Positions 27,490 to 35,733 of a DNA stretch of 46,996 bases are shown here, piece after piece. The notes under the pieces are model-generated. The model searched no databases and had not been told where the DNA came from. It saw only the letters and a list, made by a program, of their open reading frames with translations. The stretch is taken from the NCBI RefSeq assembly GCF_005405885.1, contig NZ_BJFL01000010.1, positions 1 to 46,996 of the forward strand. The letters are read 5' to 3'. This stretch comes from Gandjariella thermophila (GTDB lineage: Bacteria; Actinomycetota; Actinomycetes; Mycobacteriales; Pseudonocardiaceae). The translations under genes were made by a program, and so were the position numbers. Position 1 is the first letter of the stretch, and each line of letters starts with the position of its first letter.

Positions 27490-27747
27490 TCACCCTGCGG
27501 CCGGCAGCTTCGCCGGCTTCGGGACCTTGACCAGGCACACCACGCAGGGCATGCCCGAGCTGCGTGGCTCGATCACCTCGAGCGTGGCCACGTGCCCGCA
27601 CAGCGCGGTGAACGACTCCGGCACCCGGCTCGGGTCCACCGCGGACACGTCGAAGCCGTGCACCTGCCGATCCAGCCGGCTACGCCACCAGACCGTCAGC
27701 GGCACCTCCTCGGCGACCTCCTTGGCCGGGCTTTCCTCATGCGACAC
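27490..27747 (-). CDS. Small CGH/CxxC protein B (zinc-ribbon-like), unknown function
   Basis: The 85-residue product starts at GTG 27747 with GGGGAGGTGG upstream on the minus strand. It has an acidic N-terminus, then WWRSRLDRQVHGFDVSAVD, LCGHV and MPCVVCLV. The spacing C-G-H-x(14-15)-C-x2-C resembles a treble-clef or zinc-ribbon metal site (2-3 Cys and a His). It shares its pattern with the upstream gene product and overlaps that gene by 11 bases, so the two are coupled and probably paralogous. I know no function for the family. Confidence 0.72.
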   Translation of the reverse strand: MSHEESPAKEVAEEVPLTVWWRSRLDRQVHGFDVSAVDPSRVPESFTALCGHVATLEVIEPRSSGMPCVVCLVKVPKPAKLPAAG

Positions 27748-28042
27748 GGGGACCACCTCCCCGGCGCCGGCGCCGCCGGGTGGGACGGAACCGTCCCGGC
27801 TCGCCGCCCGAGCCGCCGTTCGCGCCGGTCGACGCATCGACCGGGGCGGATCGGGCGGCCGTGATCGCGGTGCACCGGGCGCACCGGCGGCCGGGCGGCG
27901 CCCACAGCGGCGCCGGCCAGACGACGTGGCCGCACAGCCCCGCGTAGTCGATGCCACGCGCCCTGGCCTCGGCGAACGCCACGTCCAGCACCGCGTGGTC
28001 CTGCCCGTCGGTCTGACTGCTGAACCAGGTGAAGTCGTTCAC
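27737..28042 (-). CDS. Small CGH/CxxC protein A (zinc-ribbon-like), unknown function
   Basis: The 101-residue product starts at GTG 28042 with GGAGATGGGG upstream. It opens with WFSSQTDGQDHAVLDVAFAE and carries LCGHVVWPAPLW followed by RRCARCTA, i.e. the same W-x2-S...H...LCGHV...CxxC layout as protein B. The C-terminal 35 residues are Gly/Arg-rich and end in a polyarginine run, which may bind nucleic acid or be disordered. It is divergent from an HTH/TPR regulator gene, with three 10-bp repeats between. Function unknown. Confidence 0.72.
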   Translation of the reverse strand: MNDFTWFSSQTDGQDHAVLDVAFAEARARGIDYAGLCGHVVWPAPLWAPPGRRCARCTAITAARSAPVDASTGANGGSGGEPGRFRPTRRRRRRGGGPRVA

Positions 28043-28172
28043 GTGTGCCCCATCTCCGCACCCTGCCGTGCCTCGACATGTTGTTTGCCGCAAGTAGTCG
28101 ATTCGTTCCGCTGTGTGTTGGCACGTGAGACGATCGGGCCTGCCGCGCTGACGTCGGAAGGTCGTCGGGACT

Positions 28173-28201
28173 GACTTCTGCTGACCTCTTGCGACTTCTG
28201 C
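28173..28201. promoter_or_regulatory. Three direct repeats at exact 10-bp spacing in the divergent promoter
   Basis: GACTTCTGC (28173), GACCTCTTG (28183) and GACTTCTGC (28193) start exactly 10 bp apart, one helical turn. The first and third are identical. They lie 66 bases before the HTH/TPR regulator start. Such phasing suits a regulator that binds cooperatively on one face of DNA; the neighbouring HTH/TPR protein is the obvious candidate (inference). Confidence 0.6.
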
Positions 28202-28266
28202 CGCCAGGCACGCCGCGCCATTCGTACGGTTGGCGCCGGGTCAGGTGGCCCGAGGGGAGCCGAGAC

Positions 28267-29583
28267 ATGGTCCAACCGGAGTTACCCCGCACGCGGCTGG
28301 AGCAGGTGCTGCGGGAACGGCATCTCTCCGTGGAGCGCTTCGTCGCCCGGTTCAACGAGTTGTCCGAGGTTCCGCTCAGTGATCGCCAGGCGTACCGGTG
28401 GGTCGCCGGGCGGCTCAAGGGGCTGCCCTACCCGGGGGCCCAGCAGACGCTGGAGCGGATGTTCGGGGAGTCCGCCGCACGCCTGTTCGGCCCGCCGTAC
28501 CGGCTTCCGGGCGTGGTCCCGCACGGTCCGGTGGACCACCCGACCCCCCTCCGGGACCGGCACAACTGGGAAGGCCAGGTGATCACGATGTCCGCCCAGC
28601 GGGCACGCGACTTTCTCTCCCGCGCCGAGGCGTCCAACGTCGGCCCGGAGACGCTGGAGCAGCTCGCGGACGACGTGCGCCGGGTGGCCACCACCTACCC
28701 GCGACTGCCGCTGCCCGAACTGCTCGGCGACCTGGTCGACGTGCAGGAACGCACCTTCACCCTGCTGGAGGGCCGGCAGAAGCCGAAGCACACCCGCGAG
28801 CTGTACCTGCTCGCCGGGATCAGCTGCGGCCTGCTGGCCAAGGCCAGCCACGACGTCGGCGCATCCACCGACGCCATGACCCAGGCCAGGACGGCGTACG
28901 CGTGCGCGGAGAACGCCGGGCACAACGGGCTGCGGGCCTGGGTGCGCGGGCTGCAGTCCGGCGTCGCCTACTGGACCGGCCGGCCCCGGGACGCGGTGCG
29001 CTACGCCCAACTCGGCCACGACGCGGTGCGGGCCGGGGCGGGTACCGCGGCGCTGTACCTGCTCGCCGCTGAGGCCCGCGCCTGGGGCCTGCTCGGCAAC
29101 CCGGAGCGGGCGCGGGACGCGATCCGGCGGGCCGCCGACGTTCGCGACCGGGTCGCCCCGGACGAGCTGGACGAGTTCGGCGGGCTGTGCACGTTCCCGC
29201 ACCGCAGGCAGCTCTACTTCGCCGCGGACGCGCTGTCCTGGGTGGCCGAGGAGGACGCCGAGCACGCCGAGGCGGCGGCGCTCGAAGCGGTGTCCGCGTA
29301 CGAGGCCACCGACCGCACGGAACGCGGCTGGGGCGAGGAGGCCGGAGCGCGGGCCGGGCTGGCGGTGGCCAGGATCGTCCAGGGGGACGTGGAGGGCGCG
29401 GCCAGCGCGCTGCGACCGGTGCTCGCGCTGCCCCCGACACAGCGCATCCACGGCGTGGTGCTCTCCGTGCAGCGCGCCTACACCGCGCTGCGGCAGGCGC
29501 GGCTGGACGGTCCGGTCGCGCAGGAGGTGCAGGACGCCATCGAGCACTTCGCCCGCCGACCGCTGGCCAGCCTGCCCCGGTGA
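28267..29583 (+). CDS. HTH/TPR transcriptional regulator
   Basis: The 438-residue protein has an N-terminal XRE-like helix-turn-helix (LEQVLRERHLSVERFVARFN, then LSDRQAYRWVAGRLKGLPYP) followed by about 300 residues of TPR-like helical repeats such as GLLAKASHDVGASTDAMTQA and ALYLLAAEARAWGLLGNPER. This design is common in actinobacterial regulators that sense peptides or partner proteins through the TPR. GAGGGGAGCCGAGAC precedes the ATG. It is divergent from the CGH/CxxC pair and followed by a GNAT gene. Likely controls the small pair and itself (inference). Confidence 0.85.
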   Translation: MVQPELPRTRLEQVLRERHLSVERFVARFNELSEVPLSDRQAYRWVAGRLKGLPYPGAQQTLERMFGESAARLFGPPYRLPGVVPHGPVDHPTPLRDRHNWEGQVITMSAQRARDFLSRAEASNVGPETLEQLADDVRRVATTYPRLPLPELLGDLVDVQERTFTLLEGRQKPKHTRELYLLAGISCGLLAKASHDVGASTDAMTQARTAYACAENAGHNGLRAWVRGLQSGVAYWTGRPRDAVRYAQLGHDAVRAGAGTAALYLLAAEARAWGLLGNPERARDAIRRAADVRDRVAPDELDEFGGLCTFPHRRQLYFAADALSWVAEEDAEHAEAAALEAVSAYEATDRTERGWGEEAGARAGLAVARIVQGDVEGAASALRPVLALPPTQRIHGVVLSVQRAYTALRQARLDGPVAQEVQDAIEHFARRPLASLPR

Positions 29584-29591
29584 GGGTCACG

Positions 29592-30155
29592 ATGGCGGCG
29601 CCGCACCATCCCGTCGAGCTGACCGGCGAGCACGTCTTCCTGCGCGAGTTCCGGCACGACGACGTCGCCGACTGCATGCCCGTGTTCGGCGACGAGCGGG
29701 TGACCCGCTGGCTGTCCTTCGACAGCAAGACCCGCGCAGAGCAGGAGGAACTGGTCGCCGGCATCATCCGGCGAGCCCAGACCGATCCGCGCGACGAGTA
29801 CTACCTCACCGTCTGCCGACGGGACGACAAGCAGCTCATCGGCGTGGTCCGGCTCGCCCTGACCGGGGTGTGCGCCGGCCGGCTCGGCGGGGCCATCCGG
29901 GCCGACCACTGGGGCCGCGGGCTGGCCATGGACGCCGCCGCGACGATCGTCCACTTCGGCTTCGGAGAGCTGGGGCTGCACCGGATCAGCGCCGCCGTCG
30001 GCCCGGACAACCTGGCCTCCCGCCGCCTGGTGTGCCGGCTCGGCATGAGCTACGAGGGCCGCATCCGGCACCACGTGTTCACCGGCGGCGCCTGGCGGGA
30101 CAGCCTGCTCTACGCGCTGCTCGCCGACGAGTGGCCGGCTCGGCGCCTGCCGTGA
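29592..30155 (+). CDS. GNAT family N-acetyltransferase (RimJ/RimL-like)
   Basis: The 187-residue protein has the GNAT landmarks VFLREFRHDDVADCM near the N-terminus, the acetyl-CoA loop ADHWGRGLAMDAAATIVHFG, and GLHRISAAVGPDNLASRRLV followed by RLGMSYEGRIRHHV. It resembles acetyltransferases acting on ribosomal proteins or small amines. The ATG at 29592 has GAGGG upstream; a GTG at 29580 overlapping the preceding stop is the alternative. It lies 8 bases after the HTH/TPR gene, so the two are probably cotranscribed and may be functionally linked. Confidence 0.88.
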   Translation: MAAPHHPVELTGEHVFLREFRHDDVADCMPVFGDERVTRWLSFDSKTRAEQEELVAGIIRRAQTDPRDEYYLTVCRRDDKQLIGVVRLALTGVCAGRLGGAIRADHWGRGLAMDAAATIVHFGFGELGLHRISAAVGPDNLASRRLVCRLGMSYEGRIRHHVFTGGAWRDSLLYALLADEWPARRLP

Positions 30156-30181
30156 CGGCCGGCGCGGGGTGACGGCGAGGG

Positions 30182-30496
30182 TCAGGAGGCCCGCCCCGGC
30201 CAGCGGTCGCCGTCGGGCACGCTGGAAAGGTCGCCGTCCTCCACCAGCCCGGGAAGCTCGCTTCCGTGCACGGCTTCCTCCAGCTCGTACACCCGGCGCT
30301 GGAGACCCTGGTTCTGCTGGCCCAGCCACAGCAGCTCGCGGTAGATGGAGGCGTTCTCGTGCCACAGGTCGTCCAGGTTCTCCCGCATCGACCGGTCCGT
30401 GCGCAACCAGCCCCACTGCACCAGCACCAACACCGCGGCGACGGCCAACAGCGCCAGCATGGCGACGATGATCAGCACAACGTTCAACTCATGCAC
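30182..30496 (-). CDS. Small single-pass membrane protein with coiled coil
   Basis: The 104-residue product starts with a transmembrane helix (VVLIIVAMLALLAVAAVLVLV) and then a charged coiled-coil-like stretch (NLDDLWHENASIYRELLWLG, then NQGLQRRVYELEEAV) and an acidic tail. The GTG start at 30496 is best; no strong ribosome site is seen. It is convergent with the GNAT gene. Similar TM-plus-coiled-coil proteins in actinobacteria are uncharacterised. Confidence 0.6.
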   Translation of the reverse strand: MHELNVVLIIVAMLALLAVAAVLVLVQWGWLRTDRSMRENLDDLWHENASIYRELLWLGQQNQGLQRRVYELEEAVHGSELPGLVEDGDLSSVPDGDRWPGRAS

Positions 30497-30886
30497 CTGA
30501 TTCGCCAGATTCGGAGCGTCACGCAGACCAGGGGCCGGGGCCTGCCACGTTGCCGCGAGTCAACCGTGGCGGGCCCGCCGGGTACACGGCTCGTTGGCCC
30601 GTGCCGGGCGGGGCGAAAGTCCTGCGAACGGCCCACACCGGCTCCCGCCGAGGTCGCCGGACGTGATGGTGCGACCGACCGGGGGATACCCGTAACGCCC
30701 GAGTGCGGCAAAGATCCAGCGGAACTGTTCACCCAGGGTGCCTATCGGGCTACCGTTGCGGTGAAAAGGCGTGCGCGGTCGGCCGCATGATCCGTGTGGA
30801 TCTTGCCGGCGCCGGTGGCGTCGTCCCGAGGGCACGCCGCCGTGCGGCTGCGGCGCGGAGAGCCGGCACGCGAGGGGGTGGTGGCG
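30497..30886. other. Divergent gap before the large beta-helix membrane protein
   Basis: No gene is recognised. Open frames here are low-complexity Arg-rich readings. The stretch must hold promoters for the two divergent genes; CTATCGGGCTACCGT near 30742 contains TACCGT, a possible -10 box, but a matching -35 is not obvious. Confidence 0.4.
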
Positions 30887-33250
30887 GTGGCGAACATGCC
30901 GTGGGAGGGCCGGACCACGACGGAATCGATGTCGGCCGAGGCACGCCTGGAGGCGTTCCTCTCTGGTGCCGCGACGTCCGGGGACGGACCGCGGCTGGAC
31001 GTGACGGACCGCTCGCCGGGCCGGTCGTTCGAGCTTCCCGCCGAGCAGTTGACCCGGCGGTTGATGGCCTGGACCGACCCCGGCCTCGGCCGGCTGACGT
31101 TCTGGCGGCGGACCAGCCGCCCGCCGGTGATCCGGATCCGGGACACCTTCGTCACCGGCACGTTCGCGCTGCGCGCCGTGGAGTTCGGCTACCTGCTGGA
31201 GTTCCTCCGCTGCCGCTTCGAGGACGCCCCCGACCTGCGGCAGACACGGGTGGCCGGGCTGGAGTTCAAGGAGTGCTGGCTCCCCGGACTGCACGCCCGC
31301 AACCTGCGCAGCGACAGCGACGTGCTGCTGATGAGCAGCACGGTGGAGGGCCGGTCGGCGGACCTCACCGACGCGGACATCCGCGGATCGCTGCTGTTAC
31401 GCAACAGCACGCTGATCAACCCGAACCACTGGGCGCTGCACGCGGACCGCCTGGTGCTGGCCGGCGCCCTGATGGCGACCAACCTGCACACCCACGGCGA
31501 GGTTCGGATGATCGACCTGCGGGCGCACGGCGACGTCGACTTCCGCGGCGCCCGGTTGATCAACCCGAACGGGTTCGCCATCCACGCCAACGGCATGCAG
31601 GTGGGCGGCAACCTGCTGTGCACCGACCAGCTCGCACCGGGCCAGGCCACCTCGACCGGGCCGGCGGCGCGCGCGGCGACCGCGGGTGGCTCGGGCGAAC
31701 GACGGCCCTTCCTGGCCAGGGGCACGATCTCGCTGGCCAACGCGCGGATCAGCTCCGGGGTGACGATGCGAGGCGCCTCGCTGACCCCGACCCGGCCCGG
31801 TGCGCTGCCGCTGCGCGGGAGCGACGCGGCCGACCCGCACGTGGACCGGCGTACCGCGTTGAACATGGACCGGATCGAGGTGGACGGCAGCGTCCGGCTG
31901 GACGACGGCTTCCGCAGCACCGGCACGCTGCGCATGGTCAACGGCCGGATCGGCGGCTCGCTGTGGCTGGCCCGCGCGGACGTGGACGCCTCGGGCGGGG
32001 CGCCCACCCCGTCCGAACACCGCTCGCTGCACGTCGACGGCACCACGATCGACGGCGACATCTACGGCCAGGGTGTCCGGCTGACCGGCGAGGCCCGGCT
32101 GGTCAACACGCGGGTCAAGGGGAACGTGGTGCTGGACGAGTCGGTGCTGCGCAACGGCGGCGGGAACGCGTTGCTGGCGAACTGGTGCCACATCGGCAGC
32201 AACCTGAGCTGCCGGCAACTGGACGCCGAGGGCACCGTGGAGCTGCGCACCTCCGACATCGGGGCGAACCTCAACCTGCGCGCCGCCCGGCTGGCCCGGC
32301 CCGGCAGCTACCGCTACACCACCGGAGTCAAGCCGGTGCTGGACGTGGGCGGCGCGCGGATCGGCCGGGACCTGATCTGCGCGGCCGGCGAGGTGGTCGA
32401 TGCGGCCACCGGGCGCGCCGAGACCAGGGACTTCCACGCGCACGGCGGGGTGCGGGTGCGGCACGCCACGGTGGGCCGCGAGGTGAACCTCCGGGGCGCC
32501 CGGCTCGGCGACGACAGCCCGAACTACGCGCTCAACGCGCTCGGCCTGGCCACGCAGGAGCTGCGGCTGAACCTCCGTGCCGCGCCGCGCGGTCCGGTCA
32601 CGCTACGCCAGGCGCGGTGCACCGTGCTGGACGACAACGCGGCGTTCTGGGACGTGCGCTCCGGGCTGGAGCTGGACGACTTCCGGTACGAGGCGCTCGC
32701 CGAACCGGTCGGGCTGGACGACGACGACCGGATCAGGCAGCGGCTGGACTGGTTGCGCTCGGCCATGCGGAAGAGCTACCGGCCGGGGCCGTACGACCAG
32801 TTCGCCGTGGTGCTGCGGGCCACGGGTAACGACGAGCACGCGTCCACGGTGCTGATCGAGAAGCAGCGGCTGCGGCACGCCGCGCTGGCCGACGGCTCGC
32901 ACGGCCTGGTCAAGCCGCTGGTGCTGCTGTGGAGCTGGCTGCAGCGCTGGATGGTCGGCTACGGCTACCGCCCGGCCCGCGCGCTGGCCTGGCTGGTGGT
33001 GCTGCTCCTGCTCGGCGGGCTGTGGTTCACCTTCCACCCGCTGCAGGTGATCAACGAGCAGGACCACCTGGAGTGGAATCCCTGGCTCTACACCATCGAC
33101 CTGCTGGTTCCCATCATCGACCTGGGCAACAAGAACCGCTGGCACGTCACGGACGCCTCGCAGTGGATCTCCTCCGGCCTGATCGCGATGGGTTGGGTGC
33201 TGGCCACCACGGTGGCCGCCGGCGTCACCCGCACGCTCAAGCGCACCTGA
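30887..33250 (+). CDS. Large beta-helix-like membrane protein
   Basis: The product is about 787 residues. From about residue 90 to 620 it is built of short repeats with alternating hydrophobic residues, e.g. DFRGARLINPNGFAIHANGM, GNVVLDESVLRNGGGNALLA, SNLSCRQLDAEGTVELRTSD and ANLNLRAARL, the look of a pentapeptide-like or bactofilin-like right-handed beta-helix. Two transmembrane helices follow near residues 699-717 and 762-781. Databases often label relatives membrane-associated oxidoreductase, but no cofactor motif is visible. GTG 30887 is picked because GAGGGGG lies about 8 bases upstream; ATG 30896 is equally possible. Confidence 0.78.
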   Translation: MANMPWEGRTTTESMSAEARLEAFLSGAATSGDGPRLDVTDRSPGRSFELPAEQLTRRLMAWTDPGLGRLTFWRRTSRPPVIRIRDTFVTGTFALRAVEFGYLLEFLRCRFEDAPDLRQTRVAGLEFKECWLPGLHARNLRSDSDVLLMSSTVEGRSADLTDADIRGSLLLRNSTLINPNHWALHADRLVLAGALMATNLHTHGEVRMIDLRAHGDVDFRGARLINPNGFAIHANGMQVGGNLLCTDQLAPGQATSTGPAARAATAGGSGERRPFLARGTISLANARISSGVTMRGASLTPTRPGALPLRGSDAADPHVDRRTALNMDRIEVDGSVRLDDGFRSTGTLRMVNGRIGGSLWLARADVDASGGAPTPSEHRSLHVDGTTIDGDIYGQGVRLTGEARLVNTRVKGNVVLDESVLRNGGGNALLANWCHIGSNLSCRQLDAEGTVELRTSDIGANLNLRAARLARPGSYRYTTGVKPVLDVGGARIGRDLICAAGEVVDAATGRAETRDFHAHGGVRVRHATVGREVNLRGARLGDDSPNYALNALGLATQELRLNLRAAPRGPVTLRQARCTVLDDNAAFWDVRSGLELDDFRYEALAEPVGLDDDDRIRQRLDWLRSAMRKSYRPGPYDQFAVVLRATGNDEHASTVLIEKQRLRHAALADGSHGLVKPLVLLWSWLQRWMVGYGYRPARALAWLVVLLLLGGLWFTFHPLQVINEQDHLEWNPWLYTIDLLVPIIDLGNKNRWHVTDASQWISSGLIAMGWVLATTVAAGVTRTLKRT

Positions 33251-33279
33251 CGGGCCGGCCACGGACCAGAAGCGGCACG

Positions 33280-33307
33280 GGGGAGGGCGGCCGGAACCGC
33301 CCTCCCC
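33280..33307. terminator. Convergent terminator
   Basis: GGGGAGGGCGG (33280-33290) pairs with CCGCCCTCCCC (33297-33307) around 6 bases. It lies in the 69-base gap between the convergent beta-helix and symporter genes and can serve either strand. Confidence 0.75.
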
Positions 33308-33319
33308 ACGCGGTCCGGG

Positions 33320-34975
33320 TCACGGCACCGCGGCCACCGGCCGGAGGTTCGGCGTGCTCTCGTCCACGTGGTAGTCGCCGGGGTCGGTGTCGTCGGTGCC
33401 GTTGAACACCTTCGAGCGGCGCGCGAGCGCGCTCACCACCACGGTCACCACGAGGTTCGCCACCAGCGCGAGGATGCCCACGTAGACCTGCATCTGCGAG
33501 GAACCGAACGGGTGCCAGCCGAAGAGGGACAGCTTGCCCAAGGCCAGCGCCGACCCACCGAAGTGCGCGTGGTTCGTCGCCGGGTTGGGGATCAGGTAGA
33601 GCAGGTAGATGCCCCACGCCATGCCGACCACCCAGCCGGCGATCAGCCCCCAGCGGTGCAGCCACCGGGTATAGAGCGGGATCACCACCGCGGGCAGCGT
33701 CTGCAGGATGACCACACCACCGATGAGCTGCAGGTCGATGGAGTACTGCGGGTCGATGGCCACGATGAACAGCACCGCGCCGAACTTGACCACCAGTGAG
33801 GCCAGCTTGGCCTGCCTGGCCTCCTGCGCCGGTGTCGCCGCCCGGCGCAGGTACTCCTTGTAGATGTTGCGGGTCCACAGGTTCGCCGCGGCGATCGACA
33901 TGATCGCGGCCGGCACCAGGGCACCGATGCCGATCGCGGCGAACGCGATCCCGGCGAACCACGCGGGGAACTGGGTGCCGAACAGCGCCGGGATGATCGT
34001 GTTCGAGTCGCCCCGCCCGGTCGCCTGGTTGACGATCGGCTTGGTGCCCGCGGCCAGCGCCACGTAGCCCAGCAGTGCGAGCAGGCCGAGCAGCAGCGAG
34101 TACGCCGGTAGCGCGACCATGTTCTTCTTGATCACGTTACGGCCCCGGGAGGCCAGGATGCCGGTGACCGAGTGCGGGTAGAGGAACAGCGCGAGCGCCG
34201 AGCCCAGCGCCAGGGTGGCGTACTGAAGCTGGTTGTTCTGGGTGAGCAGGATCGAGCCCTTCGCCGAACCGGTCGGTCCCGGCTTGGCCAGTGCGGCGGC
34301 CGACGTATCGAAGATGTGGCCCCAGCCACCGAACCTGACCGGCAGGTAGATCACCGCGACCAGGATCACCAGGTAGATCAGCGAGTCCTTGACGAACGCG
34401 ATGAGCGCGGGCGCGCGCAACCCGGACTGGTAGGTGTAGACGGCGAGGATCAGGAACGCTACGAACAGCGGCAGGTGCCCGAGCAGCCCGGTGCCGTTCA
34501 GCCCGATCGTGCGCAGCACCGCCTCCAGGCCGGCGAGTTGCAGCGCGATGTACGGCATGGTGGCGACGATGCCGGTGATCGCGATCAGCAGCGCCAGGGT
34601 GGGCGAGCCGTACCGGCCGCGGACGAAGTCCGCCGGGGTCACGTAGCCGCGCATCCGGGACACCGACCACAGCCGCAGCAGCGGCAGGAAGGCCAGCGGA
34701 TACAGGATCACCGTGTACGGCAGCGCGAAGAACCCGGTGGCGCCGGCGCCGAAGATCAGCGCGGGCACCGCGACGAAGGTGTACGCGGTGTAGAGGTCGC
34801 CGCCGACCAGGAACCAGGTGACCCAGGAGCCGAACTTGCGGCCGCCGAGGCCCCACTCGTCGAGGTGGTCGAGGGTGGTGCCGGCAAGCCACCGCGACGC
34901 GATGAACCCGAGCACGGTGACCGCCAGGAAGAGCACCACGAAGACGCCAAGCTCAGTCCACTGCCCGGTGTTCAT
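33320..34975 (-). CDS. Sodium:solute symporter, monocarboxylate (MctP-like) type
   Basis: The 551-residue protein has 12-13 transmembrane segments. It carries the SSS signatures WGLGGRKFGSWVTWFLVGGD, YTAYTFVAVPALIFGAGATG and, in the Na+-site region, SVTGILASRGRNVIKKN and LVPAAIMSIAAANLWTRNIY. Together with its DUF3311 partner this is the usual layout of monocarboxylate permeases (lactate, pyruvate, acetate), hence MctP-like. Start and partner stop overlap by 4 bases (ATGA), so translation is coupled. The C-terminal tail is hydrophilic. Substrate assignment is by family and context only. Confidence 0.88.
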   Translation of the reverse strand: MNTGQWTELGVFVVLFLAVTVLGFIASRWLAGTTLDHLDEWGLGGRKFGSWVTWFLVGGDLYTAYTFVAVPALIFGAGATGFFALPYTVILYPLAFLPLLRLWSVSRMRGYVTPADFVRGRYGSPTLALLIAITGIVATMPYIALQLAGLEAVLRTIGLNGTGLLGHLPLFVAFLILAVYTYQSGLRAPALIAFVKDSLIYLVILVAVIYLPVRFGGWGHIFDTSAAALAKPGPTGSAKGSILLTQNNQLQYATLALGSALALFLYPHSVTGILASRGRNVIKKNMVALPAYSLLLGLLALLGYVALAAGTKPIVNQATGRGDSNTIIPALFGTQFPAWFAGIAFAAIGIGALVPAAIMSIAAANLWTRNIYKEYLRRAATPAQEARQAKLASLVVKFGAVLFIVAIDPQYSIDLQLIGGVVILQTLPAVVIPLYTRWLHRWGLIAGWVVGMAWGIYLLYLIPNPATNHAHFGGSALALGKLSLFGWHPFGSSQMQVYVGILALVANLVVTVVVSALARRSKVFNGTDDTDPGDYHVDESTPNLRPVAAVP

Positions 34976-35295
34976 GGCTGGCTCCCCTCGTCGCGGTCCT
35001 CACCCTCGGTGGCCACGTCCAGGTCGGACACGGGCAACCGGTCCGGCTCGCCCGTGCGCGCCGGCTCGGTCCTGGTCTTCAGGTAGACGATGGCGACGCA
35101 GATGACCCCGATCGGTACGTACAGGAACTGGTACCAGTAGAAGAACGGCAACCCGGCCAGCCGTGGCTGGTCATGGTTGAACCACGGCGTGACCAGCATC
35201 AGCAGTGGAACGAGCAGCAGCAGGTTCCACCAGTTCCAGCGCAGCCGAGGCGCCCGGTCGGAGCGCCGCGCCACGCGCGGTGGAGCGGACGGCAT
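34972..35295 (-). CDS. DUF3311 small membrane subunit
   Basis: The 107-residue protein has a basic N-terminus, WNWWNLLLLVPLLMLVTPWF as first helix, then LPFFYWYQFLYVPIGVICVA as second, typical of DUF3311. The partner gene directly downstream is the SSS symporter, overlapping by 4 bases. This partner is widely found with SSS transporters and probably supports their assembly or function. AGGAGGG precedes the ATG. The C-terminal half is a charged cytoplasmic tail. Confidence 0.85.
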   Translation of the reverse strand: MPSAPPRVARRSDRAPRLRWNWWNLLLLVPLLMLVTPWFNHDQPRLAGLPFFYWYQFLYVPIGVICVAIVYLKTRTEPARTGEPDRLPVSDLDVATEGEDRDEGSQP

Positions 35296-35733
35296 TGTTC
35301 CCTCCTCTTGTGCGCGACTGTGCGCGCCCCGCGATCTCCGTCGGCAGGGCTGCACCCCACCACCGGAGCGGGCTTGGCGGCCCGGCGCGCCGTGGTCCCT
35401 CCCGGTGCCACGGCTTGCTCCGCACGGCCCTGGCCGTCCCGGTGACCCGAGACGTGAGCGGATGTTAAGCCGGACGACCGACGCAGTCACCCGCTCGACC
35501 AGAGTCGATCCGTCCGTGGTGGCTGAATTGTGACCCTCCGGAGGCGGACGGAATCCGAGGGCGGTATGTGTACTCACACCTTCGGCCGGAAGGTCGGAGA
35601 TCAGATCGGGCAGGCGGTACCGTGCCGGCGGGGAGCGGGGTTGGAGGTTCCGATGACGGTGCCAGGTCGCGGCGCCCCCGGTGACCCCGGCACGCGTCCG
35701 GGCCGGCCGCGGGCTCGCAGCGGGGGCCGAGCG
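35296..35733. other. Divergent gap before the septum-formation lipoprotein
   Basis: No gene was recognised. A second in-frame start for the lipoprotein gene lies at ATG 35653, with GGAGG 6 bases upstream. It would add 27 residues ahead of the signal peptide. The rest is GC-rich, with a small hairpin CGTGG...CCACG near 35390-35415. Confidence 0.4.
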
